A DNA stretch of 64,000 bases. Origin: Verrucomicrobiota bacterium. Lineage in GTDB: Bacteria; Verrucomicrobiota; Verrucomicrobiia; Opitutales; Opitutaceae. The notes beneath the pieces were generated by a model, which did no database searches, had not been told where the DNA came from, and saw nothing but the letters and a program-made list of their open reading frames with translations. The stretch spans positions 19,690-83,689 of the forward strand of contig JACRKC010000014.1 of the NCBI GenBank assembly GCA_016235555.1, read 5' to 3'. A program made the position numbers and the translations under genes. Shown in pieces: positions 42,084 through 49,993 of this stretch (position 1 is the stretch's first letter; each line of letters begins with the position of its first letter).

Positions 42084-44263
42084 GCGCAGCCGCTGCCAGC
42101 CCGAGCCCCGTCAACGCGCTGCTCAAGCGCGCCGACCTCCTCTTCACCGGCGGCCTGTTCGTGATCGTGCTGCTGCTGATCATGCCGATCCCGACGATCC
42201 TGCTGGACACGTTTCTGGCGCTGAATCTCGGGCTCTCGCTGCTCGTCCTCCTCGCGATCATCTACGTGAAGGATCCGCCGGAGTTCTCGGCCTTCCCGAC
42301 GCTGCTCCTCGCGCTCACGCTCTTCCGCCTCGCCCTCAACATCAGCTCGACCCGCCAGGTGCTCGTCAACGGCTTCGCGGGCCACGTGATCGACGCCTTC
42401 GGCCACTTCGTGATCCAGGGCAACTACATCGTCGGCGCGGTGGTGTTCCTGATCCTCGTCATCATCAACTTCGTCGTCATCACCAAGGGCGCCGGCCGCA
42501 TCGCCGAGGTGAGCGCCCGGTTCACGCTCGATGCGCTGCCCGGCAAACAGATGGCCATCGATGCCGAGCTCAACGCCGGCATCATCGACGAGGTCACCGC
42601 CACCGCCCGCCGCGTGAAGGTGCAGAAGGAAGCCGACTTCTACGGCGCGATGGACGGCGCCTCGAAGTTCGTGCGCGGCGACGCCATCGCCGGCATCATC
42701 ATCACGCTCATCAACGTCGTCGGCGGCTTCGCCATCGGCGTCCTCCAGATGGGCCTCTCGCTCGGCGAGGCGCTCCAGAAATTCACCCTCCTCTCCATCG
42801 GTGACGGCCTCGTCTCGCAGATTCCCGCGCTGATCCTCTCCGTCGGCGCCGGCCTCCTCGTCACGCGCGCCTCCGAGAACAACAACCTCGGCACCCAGCT
42901 CGCCACGCAGCTCTTCCGCTACCCGCGCGCGCTCAAGATTTCCGCCGGCATGCTCGCCAGCTTCGGCCTCATGCCCGGCATGCCCATGCTGCCGTTCTTC
43001 GGTCTCGCCGGTCTCGCCGCGTTCCTCGCGAAAATCATGCAGGAGCAGGAAGACAAGACCGGCCATGCCCATGGCGCCGAGGCGGCGACCGCGGCGGCCA
43101 GGGCCGCGGGAGCCACGAAGGCCGGCGCCAAACCCGACGCTTCGGCGGCCGCGGGCGCGGCCACGACCTCCGGCACCGCCGAGGATGTCCGCAAGCTCAT
43201 CGACATCGACATCTTCGCCATCGAGATCGGCTACGGGCTGCTCTCGCTCGCGGATGCGAAGGCCGGCGGCGAGATGCTCGCCCGCGTCACGGGCGTCCGC
43301 AAATCACTCGCCCGCGAAAAAGGCATCGTGGTCCCGCCGGTCTCCGTGCGCGACAACCTCGAACTCGAGGCCAACGACTACCGTTTCCTCCTCCGCGGCA
43401 AGCCCGTCGCCCGCGGCACGCTCCATCCCGGCCGCTGGCTCGCGATGAACGTCTCCGGCAGCAAGGTCCGCCTCAAGGGCGTCCCGACGCGCGAGCCCGT
43501 CTTCAATCTCGAAGCCACCTGGATCGACGCCGCTGAAAAGAAGACCGCCGAGCTCAACGGGTTCACCGTCGTCGATCCCGCCTCGGTGCTCATCACGCAC
43601 CTCTCCGAGACGCTCAAGGTCAACGCCCACCACCTGCTCGGGCGCCAGGAAGTCCAGCAACTCGTCGATCACCTCAAGCAATCGCAGCCCGCCCTCATCG
43701 CCGAACTCCTGCCCGACCTCGTCACCCTCGGCATCATCCAGCGCGTGCTGCAGAATCTCCTGCGCGAGAACGTCGCGATCGGCAACCAGCCGCTCATCCT
43801 CGAAGGCATCGCGGACTTCGCGCCGCTCTCGAAGAATCCCGACGATCTCAGCGAGCTCATCCGCCGCCGCCTCGGCCTCTACTTTGTGCCGGAATACGAG
43901 TGCCGCCCCGGCGTCATCCGGGCCGTCACGCTCGATCCGCGCCTCGAACAGTGGCTCGCCCAGAAGGTCCATCGCACGCCCACCGACGTTGGCCTCGCCC
44001 TCGACCCCGCGACCGCCCGCCACCTGCTGGAGGAAATCAGCCGCCGCACCGGCGAACTCGTCGCCGCCGGCCAGCCGCCCGTGCTCGTGGCCTCGACCGA
44101 GATCCGCCTGCCGCTGAAACGCTTCTTCGAATCATCCTTCCCGCGCGTGACGGTGCTCGCCTACCAGGAGCTGCCCTCCGCCACGGAAATCGAAAACGCC
44201 GGCATCGTCACGCCGCCCGCGCATCTCGCGCGCGCCGAGATGCCGCTCAAAGCCGCCGCCTGA
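42080..44263 (+). CDS. flhA: Flagellar export apparatus protein FlhA
   Basis: 727 aa. FlhA forms the nonameric export ring that receives substrates and chaperones. The N-terminal membrane domain has about eight helices and the FHIPEP-type region (ALNLGLSLLVLLAIIYVKDPPEFSAFPTLLLALTLFRLALNISSTRQVL). It also has KGAGRIAEVSARFTLDALPGKQMAIDAELNAGIIDE. An Ala/Lys-rich linker (about 327-365) precedes the cytoplasmic domain (IDIFAIEIGYGLLSLAD; THLSETLKVNAHHLLGRQEVQQLVDHL). Confidence 0.97.
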   Translation: MSAAAASPSPVNALLKRADLLFTGGLFVIVLLLIMPIPTILLDTFLALNLGLSLLVLLAIIYVKDPPEFSAFPTLLLALTLFRLALNISSTRQVLVNGFAGHVIDAFGHFVIQGNYIVGAVVFLILVIINFVVITKGAGRIAEVSARFTLDALPGKQMAIDAELNAGIIDEVTATARRVKVQKEADFYGAMDGASKFVRGDAIAGIIITLINVVGGFAIGVLQMGLSLGEALQKFTLLSIGDGLVSQIPALILSVGAGLLVTRASENNNLGTQLATQLFRYPRALKISAGMLASFGLMPGMPMLPFFGLAGLAAFLAKIMQEQEDKTGHAHGAEAATAAARAAGATKAGAKPDASAAAGAATTSGTAEDVRKLIDIDIFAIEIGYGLLSLADAKAGGEMLARVTGVRKSLAREKGIVVPPVSVRDNLELEANDYRFLLRGKPVARGTLHPGRWLAMNVSGSKVRLKGVPTREPVFNLEATWIDAAEKKTAELNGFTVVDPASVLITHLSETLKVNAHHLLGRQEVQQLVDHLKQSQPALIAELLPDLVTLGIIQRVLQNLLRENVAIGNQPLILEGIADFAPLSKNPDDLSELIRRRLGLYFVPEYECRPGVIRAVTLDPRLEQWLAQKVHRTPTDVGLALDPATARHLLEEISRRTGELVAAGQPPVLVASTEIRLPLKRFFESSFPRVTVLAYQELPSATEIENAGIVTPPAHLARAEMPLKAAA

Positions 44264-44303
44264 CATGCGCGAATCACCAACCAGTTTCCGCAGCGTGAAG
44301 GTA

Positions 44304-44366
44304 GGAGCCTGCTTGCAGGCGATTTCAGGAGCCACGCCTACAGCCCATCGCCTGCAAGCAGGCTCC
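44304..44366. repeat. Perfect 20-bp-arm inverted repeat between flhA and flhF
   Basis: ggagcctgcttgcaggcgat (44304-44323) and its exact complement atcgcctgcaagcaggctcc (44347-44366), loop of 23 nt. The arms contain the sub-palindrome gcctgcttgcaggc, so the repeat can also fold as two separate hairpins. A distinct family from the word repeats. Confidence 0.85.
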
Positions 44367-44387
44367 TGCCTGCACGCAACCTGAGCC

Positions 44388-45491
44388 ATGTCGTCCTCGG
44401 ACCAACGCCTCGCGCCCGGCGCCTACAAGTTCACGGTGAAATCCACCGACGAGGCGGTCGCGCTCATCCGCGAGAAACTCGGCCCGTCCGCGCGGGTGCT
44501 TTCCGTGCGCAATGTCGAGCCCACCGGCCTCCGGAAACTTTTCTCCGGCCCGCGTCTCGAAGTGGTCGCCCAGGTGGATGCCCCGGCGTCTGGTGCGCCC
44601 GCCGTGCTTGCCGCCACGTCGTCGGAGCCGGCCACGCCGGAGCCAACCCTTGCCGAAGGCGCGGCCCCGTCAGCGCCGCTCCCCGCGCGCCGCGGCGCCG
44701 GAGCGCCGCCCTCCGGGAACAACCGCCTCACGCAGTTTCCGTCCTCCCTCGGGCTCACCGGCCTGCTCCGTCGCTCCGGTATCACCGAGACCGCCCTCGA
44801 ACGGCTTCAGTCCGGCGCCAACTGGTCCGAGCTCAATTCCCTGCCGTTGCACCGCGCCCTCGCCGAGACCTCGCGGCTCCTCCGCACGCAGGCCGAGGCC
44901 CGCGCTCCGCGTCCCCCCATTTCCCGGGCGGCCTTCCTCGGCACCGCCGGCGTCGGCCGCACCACCGCGCTGTGCAAGTGGCTCGCCGCCGATGTGTTTC
45001 GCCGTGCGCGTCAGGGCCACGTCGTGAGCGTCGAGTTCGACCGCCCCAAGTCCCTCGGGCCGCTCCCGGTGTTCGCCGAGGCGCTCGGTGTGCCGCTCGC
45101 CCATTTTCCGTGTGAGACCCAGCCCGCCGTGCCGGGTGGATTCGTTTACTTCGATCTGCCCGGCATCTCGGCGCGCTCACCCGCCGCCAACGCCGCGCTC
45201 GGCGCCTGGCTCGACCGCGAGCAGGTGCGCGAACGCGTCCTCGTGCTCAACGCCGCCTACGACCGCGCCTCGCTCCGCGACGCCTACGCCGCCGGCCGCG
45301 ATCTCGGCGCCACGCACCTCGTGTTCACCCACCTCGATGAAGTCCCGCAATGGGGCAAGCTCTGGGACTACCTCTTCGACGAGGACCTCGAGCCGCTCTT
45401 CCTGGCCACCGGCCCGTCGCTGACGGGCGACTGCGAAGAGGACGTCCCCGGCGCGATCGTGCGCCGCACGCTGCCCGACGACGCCACCTGA
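44388..45491 (+). CDS. flhF: FlhF-like SRP-family GTPase with altered P-loop
   Basis: 367 aa. FlhF directs flagellar placement and number. The N-terminal B domain (KFTVKSTDEAVALIREKLGPSARVLSVRNVEPTGLRKLFSGPRLEVVAQVD) is typical. The C-terminal NG part is recognisable but altered. The P-loop reads GTAGVGRTTALCKW, with Arg where the family has the nucleotide-binding Lys; the DTAG motif is replaced by FDLPGIS; and the TKLDE motif is THLDE. GTP binding or hydrolysis is therefore doubtful and the protein may be a nucleotide-insensitive scaffold. It keeps the usual place between flhA and fliA. Confidence 0.85.
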   Translation: MSSSDQRLAPGAYKFTVKSTDEAVALIREKLGPSARVLSVRNVEPTGLRKLFSGPRLEVVAQVDAPASGAPAVLAATSSEPATPEPTLAEGAAPSAPLPARRGAGAPPSGNNRLTQFPSSLGLTGLLRRSGITETALERLQSGANWSELNSLPLHRALAETSRLLRTQAEARAPRPPISRAAFLGTAGVGRTTALCKWLAADVFRRARQGHVVSVEFDRPKSLGPLPVFAEALGVPLAHFPCETQPAVPGGFVYFDLPGISARSPAANAALGAWLDREQVRERVLVLNAAYDRASLRDAYAAGRDLGATHLVFTHLDEVPQWGKLWDYLFDEDLEPLFLATGPSLTGDCEEDVPGAIVRRTLPDDAT

Positions 45492-45497
45492 ACCGCC

Positions 45498-45629
45498 ATG
45501 CCTTTCAACGCCCAGGTTTCTCCCAGCCCGAAGGTGGAGCGCGTTGCCCTCGACGCGCTCTCCGGCGCCGCGCCGCAACCCGGCGCGCCGCGGGCCGCCC
45601 GCTCCACCTCGATCACCTTCACGCCATGA
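45498..45629 (+). CDS. Possible 43-aa ORF between flhF and the next gene
   Basis: ATG at 45498, 6 bp after the flhF stop; the stop at 45627-45629 overlaps the start of the following gene as ATGA. The sequence (MPFNAQVSPSPKVERV...SITFTP) has no known motif and no membrane segment. Tight spacing and coupling on both sides argue for translation; size and composition argue caution. Confidence 0.4.
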   Translation: MPFNAQVSPSPKVERVALDALSGAAPQPGAPRAARSTSITFTP

Positions 45630-45883
45630 AATTCATTTTCCTCCTCGGCGGCTTCGCCGGATTCACGCTTACCACCGCGGCGAGCTACTTCGCCGGCCAT
45701 GCGGCGGACCGCGTCTTCCTCGACGCCGCCGTCGGCTGCCTCTGCGGCGGCCTGCTCTTCCGCTGGTTCTGGACCACCGTCGTGAACGGCATGCGCGAAG
45801 TGATCCTCCAGCGCCACGCGGCCAACGCCGCTGCCGCCGCCGCCGCGAGTGCGGCCACTCACCCCAGCCCCAGGCAAAAATAA
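45626..45883 (+). CDS. Small membrane protein in the flhF-fliA interval
   Basis: 85 aa, no family recognised. Two membrane segments: residues 1-20 (KFIFLLGGFAGFTLTTAASYFAG) and about 30-48 (LDAAVGCLCGGLLFRWFW). An Ala-rich C-terminus follows. It starts by ATGA overlap with the preceding small ORF and ends 20 bp before fliA. The interval between flhF and fliA usually carries flhG/fleN (a MinD-like ATPase); that gene is absent here and this unrelated protein stands in its place. Confidence 0.65.
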   Translation: MKFIFLLGGFAGFTLTTAASYFAGHAADRVFLDAAVGCLCGGLLFRWFWTTVVNGMREVILQRHAANAAAAAAASAATHPSPRQK

Positions 45884-45903
45884 CCTTCTAGCCCCCCGCC
45901 AAC

Positions 45904-46698
45904 ATGAACACCGCCACCGCCACGATTCCCAGCACGGATGCTTCGCCCGCCACCGCCTGGCGCGCGTATCAGGGAGTCTCGCCGAGCGCCGTCGATGAAA
46001 AGGAATTGATCGAGCGTTATCTGCCCCTCGTCCGCAACGTAGTCGACCGCATCAAGCTCAACGTGCCCGCGCACGTCGACGCCGACGATCTCTACAGCGT
46101 GGGCATCACGGGCCTCATCGCCGCCGTCCGCAAGTTCGACCCCGAACAGGGCAGCACCTTCGCCAGCTACGCCGCCACCCGCATCCGCGGCGCCATCCTC
46201 GACGAACTCCGCCGCCTCGACTGGTGCCCGCGCCGCGCCCGCGCCCGCTCCCGCAAACTCAAGACCGCCATCAACGACGTCGAGCAGAAGCTCGGCCGCG
46301 CCGCCACCGACGCCGAGGTCTGCGCCTCGCTCGGCCTCGACCGCAAGGAATACGAAAAGTGGGTCGAGGAATCGAAGCCCGTCACGTTCCTCGCCATCGA
46401 CCAGCACGCCGAGGGCGAGGAAGGGGAGGGGGCTTCGCTGCACGAACTCCTCGCCGATGAACACGATACCACCGGCCGCGACAGCCTCGAGAAGACCGAG
46501 CTGCTGCAACTTCTCACTCAACGAATCGCGGAATTGCCCGATATACCCAGAAAGATTCTCGCGATGTATTACTTTGAAAACATGCGCCTGGCCGAAATCG
46601 CCGCCGTCTTCGGTCTGACGGAGTCGCGCATCTGCCAAATCCACGCGCAGACCATCCTCGGTCTGCGGGCCTACCTGCAAAGGATGCGCGAGCGCTGA
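45904..46698 (+). CDS. fliA: RNA polymerase sigma factor for flagellar operons (FliA/sigma-28)
   Basis: 264 aa. Regions 2, 3 and 4 are present: LIERYLPLVRNVVDRIKLNVPAHVDADDLYSVGITGLIAAVRKFDPEQGSTFASYAATRIRGAILDELRRLDW (region 2), LKTAINDVEQKLGRAATDAEVCASLGL (region 3) and LPDIPRKILAMYYFENMRLAEIAAVFGLTESRICQIHAQTI (region 4). This is the FliA/WhiG group. It normally drives late genes such as flagellin and is held by FlgM; no flgM was found in the window and no sigma-28 box could be recognised before fliC. Confidence 0.94.
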   Translation: MNTATATIPSTDASPATAWRAYQGVSPSAVDEKELIERYLPLVRNVVDRIKLNVPAHVDADDLYSVGITGLIAAVRKFDPEQGSTFASYAATRIRGAILDELRRLDWCPRRARARSRKLKTAINDVEQKLGRAATDAEVCASLGLDRKEYEKWVEESKPVTFLAIDQHAEGEEGEGASLHELLADEHDTTGRDSLEKTELLQLLTQRIAELPDIPRKILAMYYFENMRLAEIAAVFGLTESRICQIHAQTILGLRAYLQRMRER

Positions 46699-46724
46699 CC
46701 GCGCTCCCCGCGGGAGTTCCCCCG

Positions 46725-47588
46725 ATGCTCATCATCGTCGGATCGGTCATCGTCTTCGCCTCGACCCTCGGCGGCTTCATGCTCGCCGGGGGCTCGCCGC
46801 TCGTGCTCCTGCACGTGTCGGAGTTCGTGGTGATCCTCGGGGTCGCGGCCGGCGTGCTCGTGATCGCGAGCCCCGGCCATGTGCTCAAGCACATCATCCA
46901 CAAGGTGAAGGAGTGCATCACCGGCAAGGCCGCCGACGAGAAGGACTTCACTGATCTCCTCAAGCTCCTCTACGAGATCTTCATGATCGGCCGGCGCAAC
47001 GGCCTCATCGCCCTCGAAGAGCACATCATGAACCCGCAGCAGAGCTCCATCTTCCAGCGCTACCCGTCGGTGCTCAATCACCACGAACGGCTCGAGTTCA
47101 TCTGCAACGGCCTCAAGCCCGTCGTCGACGGCAAGATCAAGCCCGACCAGCTCGAAAGCCTCATGGTCGCCGAACTCGAAGCGAAGAACGCGGAGGCGCA
47201 CCACCCGGTGCACATCCTCCACCTCGTCGGCGACTCGCTCCCCGGCATCGGCATCGTCGCCGCCGTGCTCGGCATCATCAACACCATGGCCGCCATCGCC
47301 GAGGGTCCCGAGAAAGTCGGCGAGAAGGTCGCCGCCGCGCTCACCGGCACGCTGCTCGGCATCTTCGTCGCCTACGGCTTCGTCAACCCGCTCGCCAACC
47401 GCGTGCAGTTCAACAACCAGTCCGACGCGCAGTTCCTGAAGTGCATCATGCAGGCCATCGCCGGTTTCGCCAAGGGCCTCGCCCCGCTCACCGCCGTCGA
47501 AGTGGCGCGCCGTTCGCTCGACAGCGCCGTCCAACCCGGCAGCGCCGAACTCGAGGCCGCCTTGAAGGGCCTCGGGCCCGCCAAATAG
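46725..47588 (+). CDS. motA: Flagellar stator protein MotA
   Basis: 287 aa. MotA is the four-helix inner-membrane stator subunit that couples ion flow to rotation. The opening LIIVGSVIVFASTLGGFMLAGG, the cytoplasmic loop with LLYEIFMIGRRNGLIALEEHI (the Arg patch that contacts FliG) and the last two helices, GDSLPGIGIVAAVLGIINTMAAI and GEKVAAALTGTLLGIFVAYGFVNPLA, are complete. motB follows after a 123-bp repeat spacer. Confidence 0.96.
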   Translation: MLIIVGSVIVFASTLGGFMLAGGSPLVLLHVSEFVVILGVAAGVLVIASPGHVLKHIIHKVKECITGKAADEKDFTDLLKLLYEIFMIGRRNGLIALEEHIMNPQQSSIFQRYPSVLNHHERLEFICNGLKPVVDGKIKPDQLESLMVAELEAKNAEAHHPVHILHLVGDSLPGIGIVAAVLGIINTMAAIAEGPEKVGEKVAAALTGTLLGIFVAYGFVNPLANRVQFNNQSDAQFLKCIMQAIAGFAKGLAPLTAVEVARRSLDSAVQPGSAELEAALKGLGPAK

Positions 47589-47591
47589 TTT

Positions 47592-47706
47592 ATAGTTGAG
47601 AGCTGAGAGTTGAGAGACCGAACCACCACCATGCGCTCACTCCGCCTTTCCGCACCGCCCTGTCCGCGGTTTTGGGCTCTCAACTTTCAACCCTCAACTC
47701 TCAACT
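47592..47706. repeat. gagagttga-word inverted repeat between motA and motB
   Basis: The left side (47592-47617) is atagttgagagctgagagtt then gagaga. The right side (47675-47706) is ggctctcaactttcaaccct then caactctcaact. Over 20 bp can pair around a 57-nt middle. The element ends 5 bp before the motB start and occupies almost the whole spacer. Confidence 0.85.
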
Positions 47707-47711
47707 AACAC

Positions 47712-48551
47712 ATGTCCGGCGGTGCATGGAAGGTGGCTTATGCGGACTTCGTCACCGCGATGATGGCGCTCTTCATGGTGCTGTGGATCTCCGCCCAGGA
47801 CGAAAAGATCCTCATCGCGACTTCCCGCTACTTTCAGAATCCGTTCCACTCCCCGATGAACGCCACGTCAGGCGTGCTGCCCTTCAACAACAACAAGACC
47901 TCCCAGAGCGAGGGCAAGGAGAGCGGCTCCGAAAAGGAGCAGGACCGCAACAAGCAGATTCAACTGACGTTCCTCAATTCCGTCGCCGCCGATTTTCACC
48001 GCCTCCTCCACCTCGACGAGAATTTCAAGGACAAGCCCATCGACATCCAGGTCACCACCGACGGCCTGCGCGTCACGCTCTTCAATCGCGCCAACCGCCC
48101 GCTGTTCGTCGATGACACGACCGAATTCACCGAATGGGGCCGCTTCATCCTGCAGAGCCTCGCCTGGACGATCGATCGCCACCGGTTTCACGTCACGATC
48201 GACGGGCACACCCGGCGGGGCCTCGAGTTGCGGGCGGACTACGGCGGTTGGGAACTCTCGGCCGACCGGGCCAACGCCGCGCGCCGCAGCCTCGTCCACT
48301 ACGCCGTCGACTCCAAGTTGATCGAGCGCGTGAGCGGCCTCGCCGACAGCAAGCCGCTCGCCGGCGAGAAACCCGAGGCCGAGGCCAACCAGCGCATCAC
48401 GATCAGTCTCACGCTCGGCGGTAAATCGAAGCTCAAGGACGCCGCGCTGGTGGAAAGCAGTCCGCCGGGATCGCCTTCCCCGCCAAATGCGGCGCCGCCC
48501 ACCAAGCCGGTGGCCTCGCCCGAGCCCCCCAAGCCGCGACCCACTCCATGA
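47712..48551 (+). CDS. motB: Flagellar stator protein MotB
   Basis: 279 aa. MotB anchors the stator to peptidoglycan. It has a short N-terminus and one membrane helix (WKVAYADFVTAMMALFMVLWI) with the ion-binding Asp in YADF. A plug/linker and an OmpA-like domain follow (VTIDGHTRR; LRADYGGWELSADRANAARRSLV). The tail is Pro-rich. TDGLRVTLFNRANRPLF is a common MotB element. The start at 47712 gives the correct short cytoplasmic tail. Overlaps the next small gene by ATGA. Confidence 0.95.
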   Translation: MSGGAWKVAYADFVTAMMALFMVLWISAQDEKILIATSRYFQNPFHSPMNATSGVLPFNNNKTSQSEGKESGSEKEQDRNKQIQLTFLNSVAADFHRLLHLDENFKDKPIDIQVTTDGLRVTLFNRANRPLFVDDTTEFTEWGRFILQSLAWTIDRHRFHVTIDGHTRRGLELRADYGGWELSADRANAARRSLVHYAVDSKLIERVSGLADSKPLAGEKPEAEANQRITISLTLGGKSKLKDAALVESSPPGSPSPPNAAPPTKPVASPEPPKPRPTP

Positions 48552-48793
48552 AATCGTTTCTCCACGGAAAGAGCGCCCTCGCCACCCCCGCCCTGCGCCT
48601 GCCACCCGGTTTGGTGGCTGCCACCGGTCCGCGCGCGACTCCGTCCGTCCACAAGGGCCACGCGTCGACCGGCCATCACGGCGAGCCGTTGGTCGAAACC
48701 GTCAAGGAAGGCGACAAAGTCGTCCGCCTGGTGATCACCTGTGGCTGCGGCGAGCGGATTGAGATCGAGTGCCTGTATCCCGCCGGCGGCTGA
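48548..48793 (+). CDS. Small CxC protein coupled to motB
   Basis: 81 aa, unknown. The C-terminal part (VRLVITCGCGERIEIECLYP) has three Cys and is the only distinctive section. It resembles small zinc-ribbon-like or redox motifs but with too few Cys for a clear call. ATGA overlap with motB argues it is expressed with the stator genes. Last gene of the flhB block. Confidence 0.55.
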   Translation: MKSFLHGKSALATPALRLPPGLVAATGPRATPSVHKGHASTGHHGEPLVETVKEGDKVVRLVITCGCGERIEIECLYPAGG

Positions 48794-49056
48794 GCCCCGG
48801 TAGGTCCGGTCTCCGACCGGACCCTGTCGGCGCGCCACCATCCGCGCGTTGCGCCGTCACCCGCCACCTCCGCTCCAGCGTCGCGACCCGGAGGTTTCGT
48901 GACCGGTGGCCGCGAGCACCAGCGGGTGGTTTTCGATCAGTCACCCGCGGCAAATCCTGCCGGGCATCCGTTTCCGGGCTGGAAAACTTTTCCGGCCGTT
49001 TTGTAGAAAACTTTAGTGCGCTATGGAGCAATGACTTAAGAGGCGCCTAACGAGCC
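48794..49056. other. Spacer upstream of the flgF promoter
   Basis: No gene supported. A hairpin ggtccggt-ctccg-accggacc at 48803-48823 follows the previous gene and may end the flhB transcript (no U-tract). A half-copy of the gtagccgcgag family lies near 48909-48930 (ggccgcgagcaccagcgggt). An AT-richer tract (gttttgtagaaaactttagt, 48998-49017) precedes the promoter, as at the other sigma-54 sites. Confidence 0.5.
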
Positions 49057-49072
49057 CGGCACGCAGTTGGCT
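49057..49072 (+). promoter_or_regulatory. Sigma-54 promoter of flgF
   Basis: CGGCACGCAGTTGGCT keeps GGCACG at -24 and GC at -12 with the right spacing; TGGC replaces TTGC, so it is the weakest match of the four. Predicted start near 49083, 5 nt before the ATG at 49088. It should drive the flgF-to-fliC block. Confidence 0.65.
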
Positions 49073-49087
49073 TAAGTGCCAGCGCCC

Positions 49088-49840
49088 ATGAACGTCGGAC
49101 TCTACCAATCTGCCTCGGCCCTCTCCGCTCTCGAGCGGTGGCAGGACACCGTATCGCAGAACATCACCTCGAGTCAGACGGCCGGCTATCGGAAGCGCAC
49201 CGTCAATTTCTCCACACAGCGGGCCGGCGAACTCCAACCGAATCCCAAGGCCCGCATCGGCACCGAAGGCGCCATCTCGATGGTGTTCCCGAAGATCAAT
49301 TCAGGGATCAATTTCCAGAACGGCGAGATCCAGCCCACTCGCCGCGAACTCGACTGCTCGATCCAGGGCGAGGGTTTCTTCGAAGTGCAGCGCCCCGATG
49401 GTTCGCACGTCTACACCCGCAGCGGCGAATTCCGCATGCGCCCCGACCGCACGCTCGTCACGTCCAGCGGCGACGAGATTCTGAGCGACGCCGGCGCGCC
49501 CATCCTGCTCGTCCCGAACGGCGGCCCCGTCGTCATCAACCAGAACGGCTCGATCTTCCAAGGCGCGACCTCGCTCGGAAAATTCGCGGTCAAGAAATTC
49601 GCCGACAACTCCCAGCTCCGCCCCATCGCCGGCGGCTTCTTCGTCCCGGCGCCCGGCTCGCCCGCGCCCGAGACGGTCGACGATCCCGAACTCCTGCAAG
49701 GCTACCTCGAAGCCAGCAACGTCACCCCCCTCCGCGAAATGGTCGACCTCGTCCTCATCTCGCGCGCCTACGAGGCCAACCAGAAGATCATCAACACCGT
49801 CGACCAGCAGATGCAGAAGACGCTCGAAGCGCTTGGCTGA
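49088..49840 (+). CDS. flgF: Flagellar rod protein FlgF
   Basis: 250 aa from the ATG at 49088; a GTG at 49076 would lie upstream of the predicted transcription start. FlgF is a proximal-rod protein of the FlgE/F/G family. ALSALERWQDTVSQNITSSQTAGYRKR is the N-terminal rod motif, in variant form (SQNITSSQTAGY, where FlgG has NNLANVNTPGF). CSIQGEGFFEVQRPDG is the shared central motif and LREMVDLVLISRAYEANQKIINTVDQ is the C-terminal helix. Assigned to FlgF because the next gene is a clear FlgG. Confidence 0.88.
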   Translation: MNVGLYQSASALSALERWQDTVSQNITSSQTAGYRKRTVNFSTQRAGELQPNPKARIGTEGAISMVFPKINSGINFQNGEIQPTRRELDCSIQGEGFFEVQRPDGSHVYTRSGEFRMRPDRTLVTSSGDEILSDAGAPILLVPNGGPVVINQNGSIFQGATSLGKFAVKKFADNSQLRPIAGGFFVPAPGSPAPETVDDPELLQGYLEASNVTPLREMVDLVLISRAYEANQKIINTVDQQMQKTLEALG

Positions 49841-49993
49841 ATGTAGCCGCGCGCGCCAGCGAATGAACCTCTCCCTCTCCATGATTTCCCCAGACAGACA
49901 ACCGCAATCACGACTGCATGGCCGAGCCCGGTATGGGGCCGGGCCGGCCCCAGTCGCGGTGTCTGCTGACTTTCACCACCAACCCTCCGCCGC
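49841..49993. other. Short spacer between flgF and flgG
   Basis: 153 bp with a half-copy of the gtagccgcgag palindrome family (gtagccgcgcgcgccagcga, 49843-49862) and a short GC hairpin around ccgggccggccc (49941-49952). No gene supported. Confidence 0.5.
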
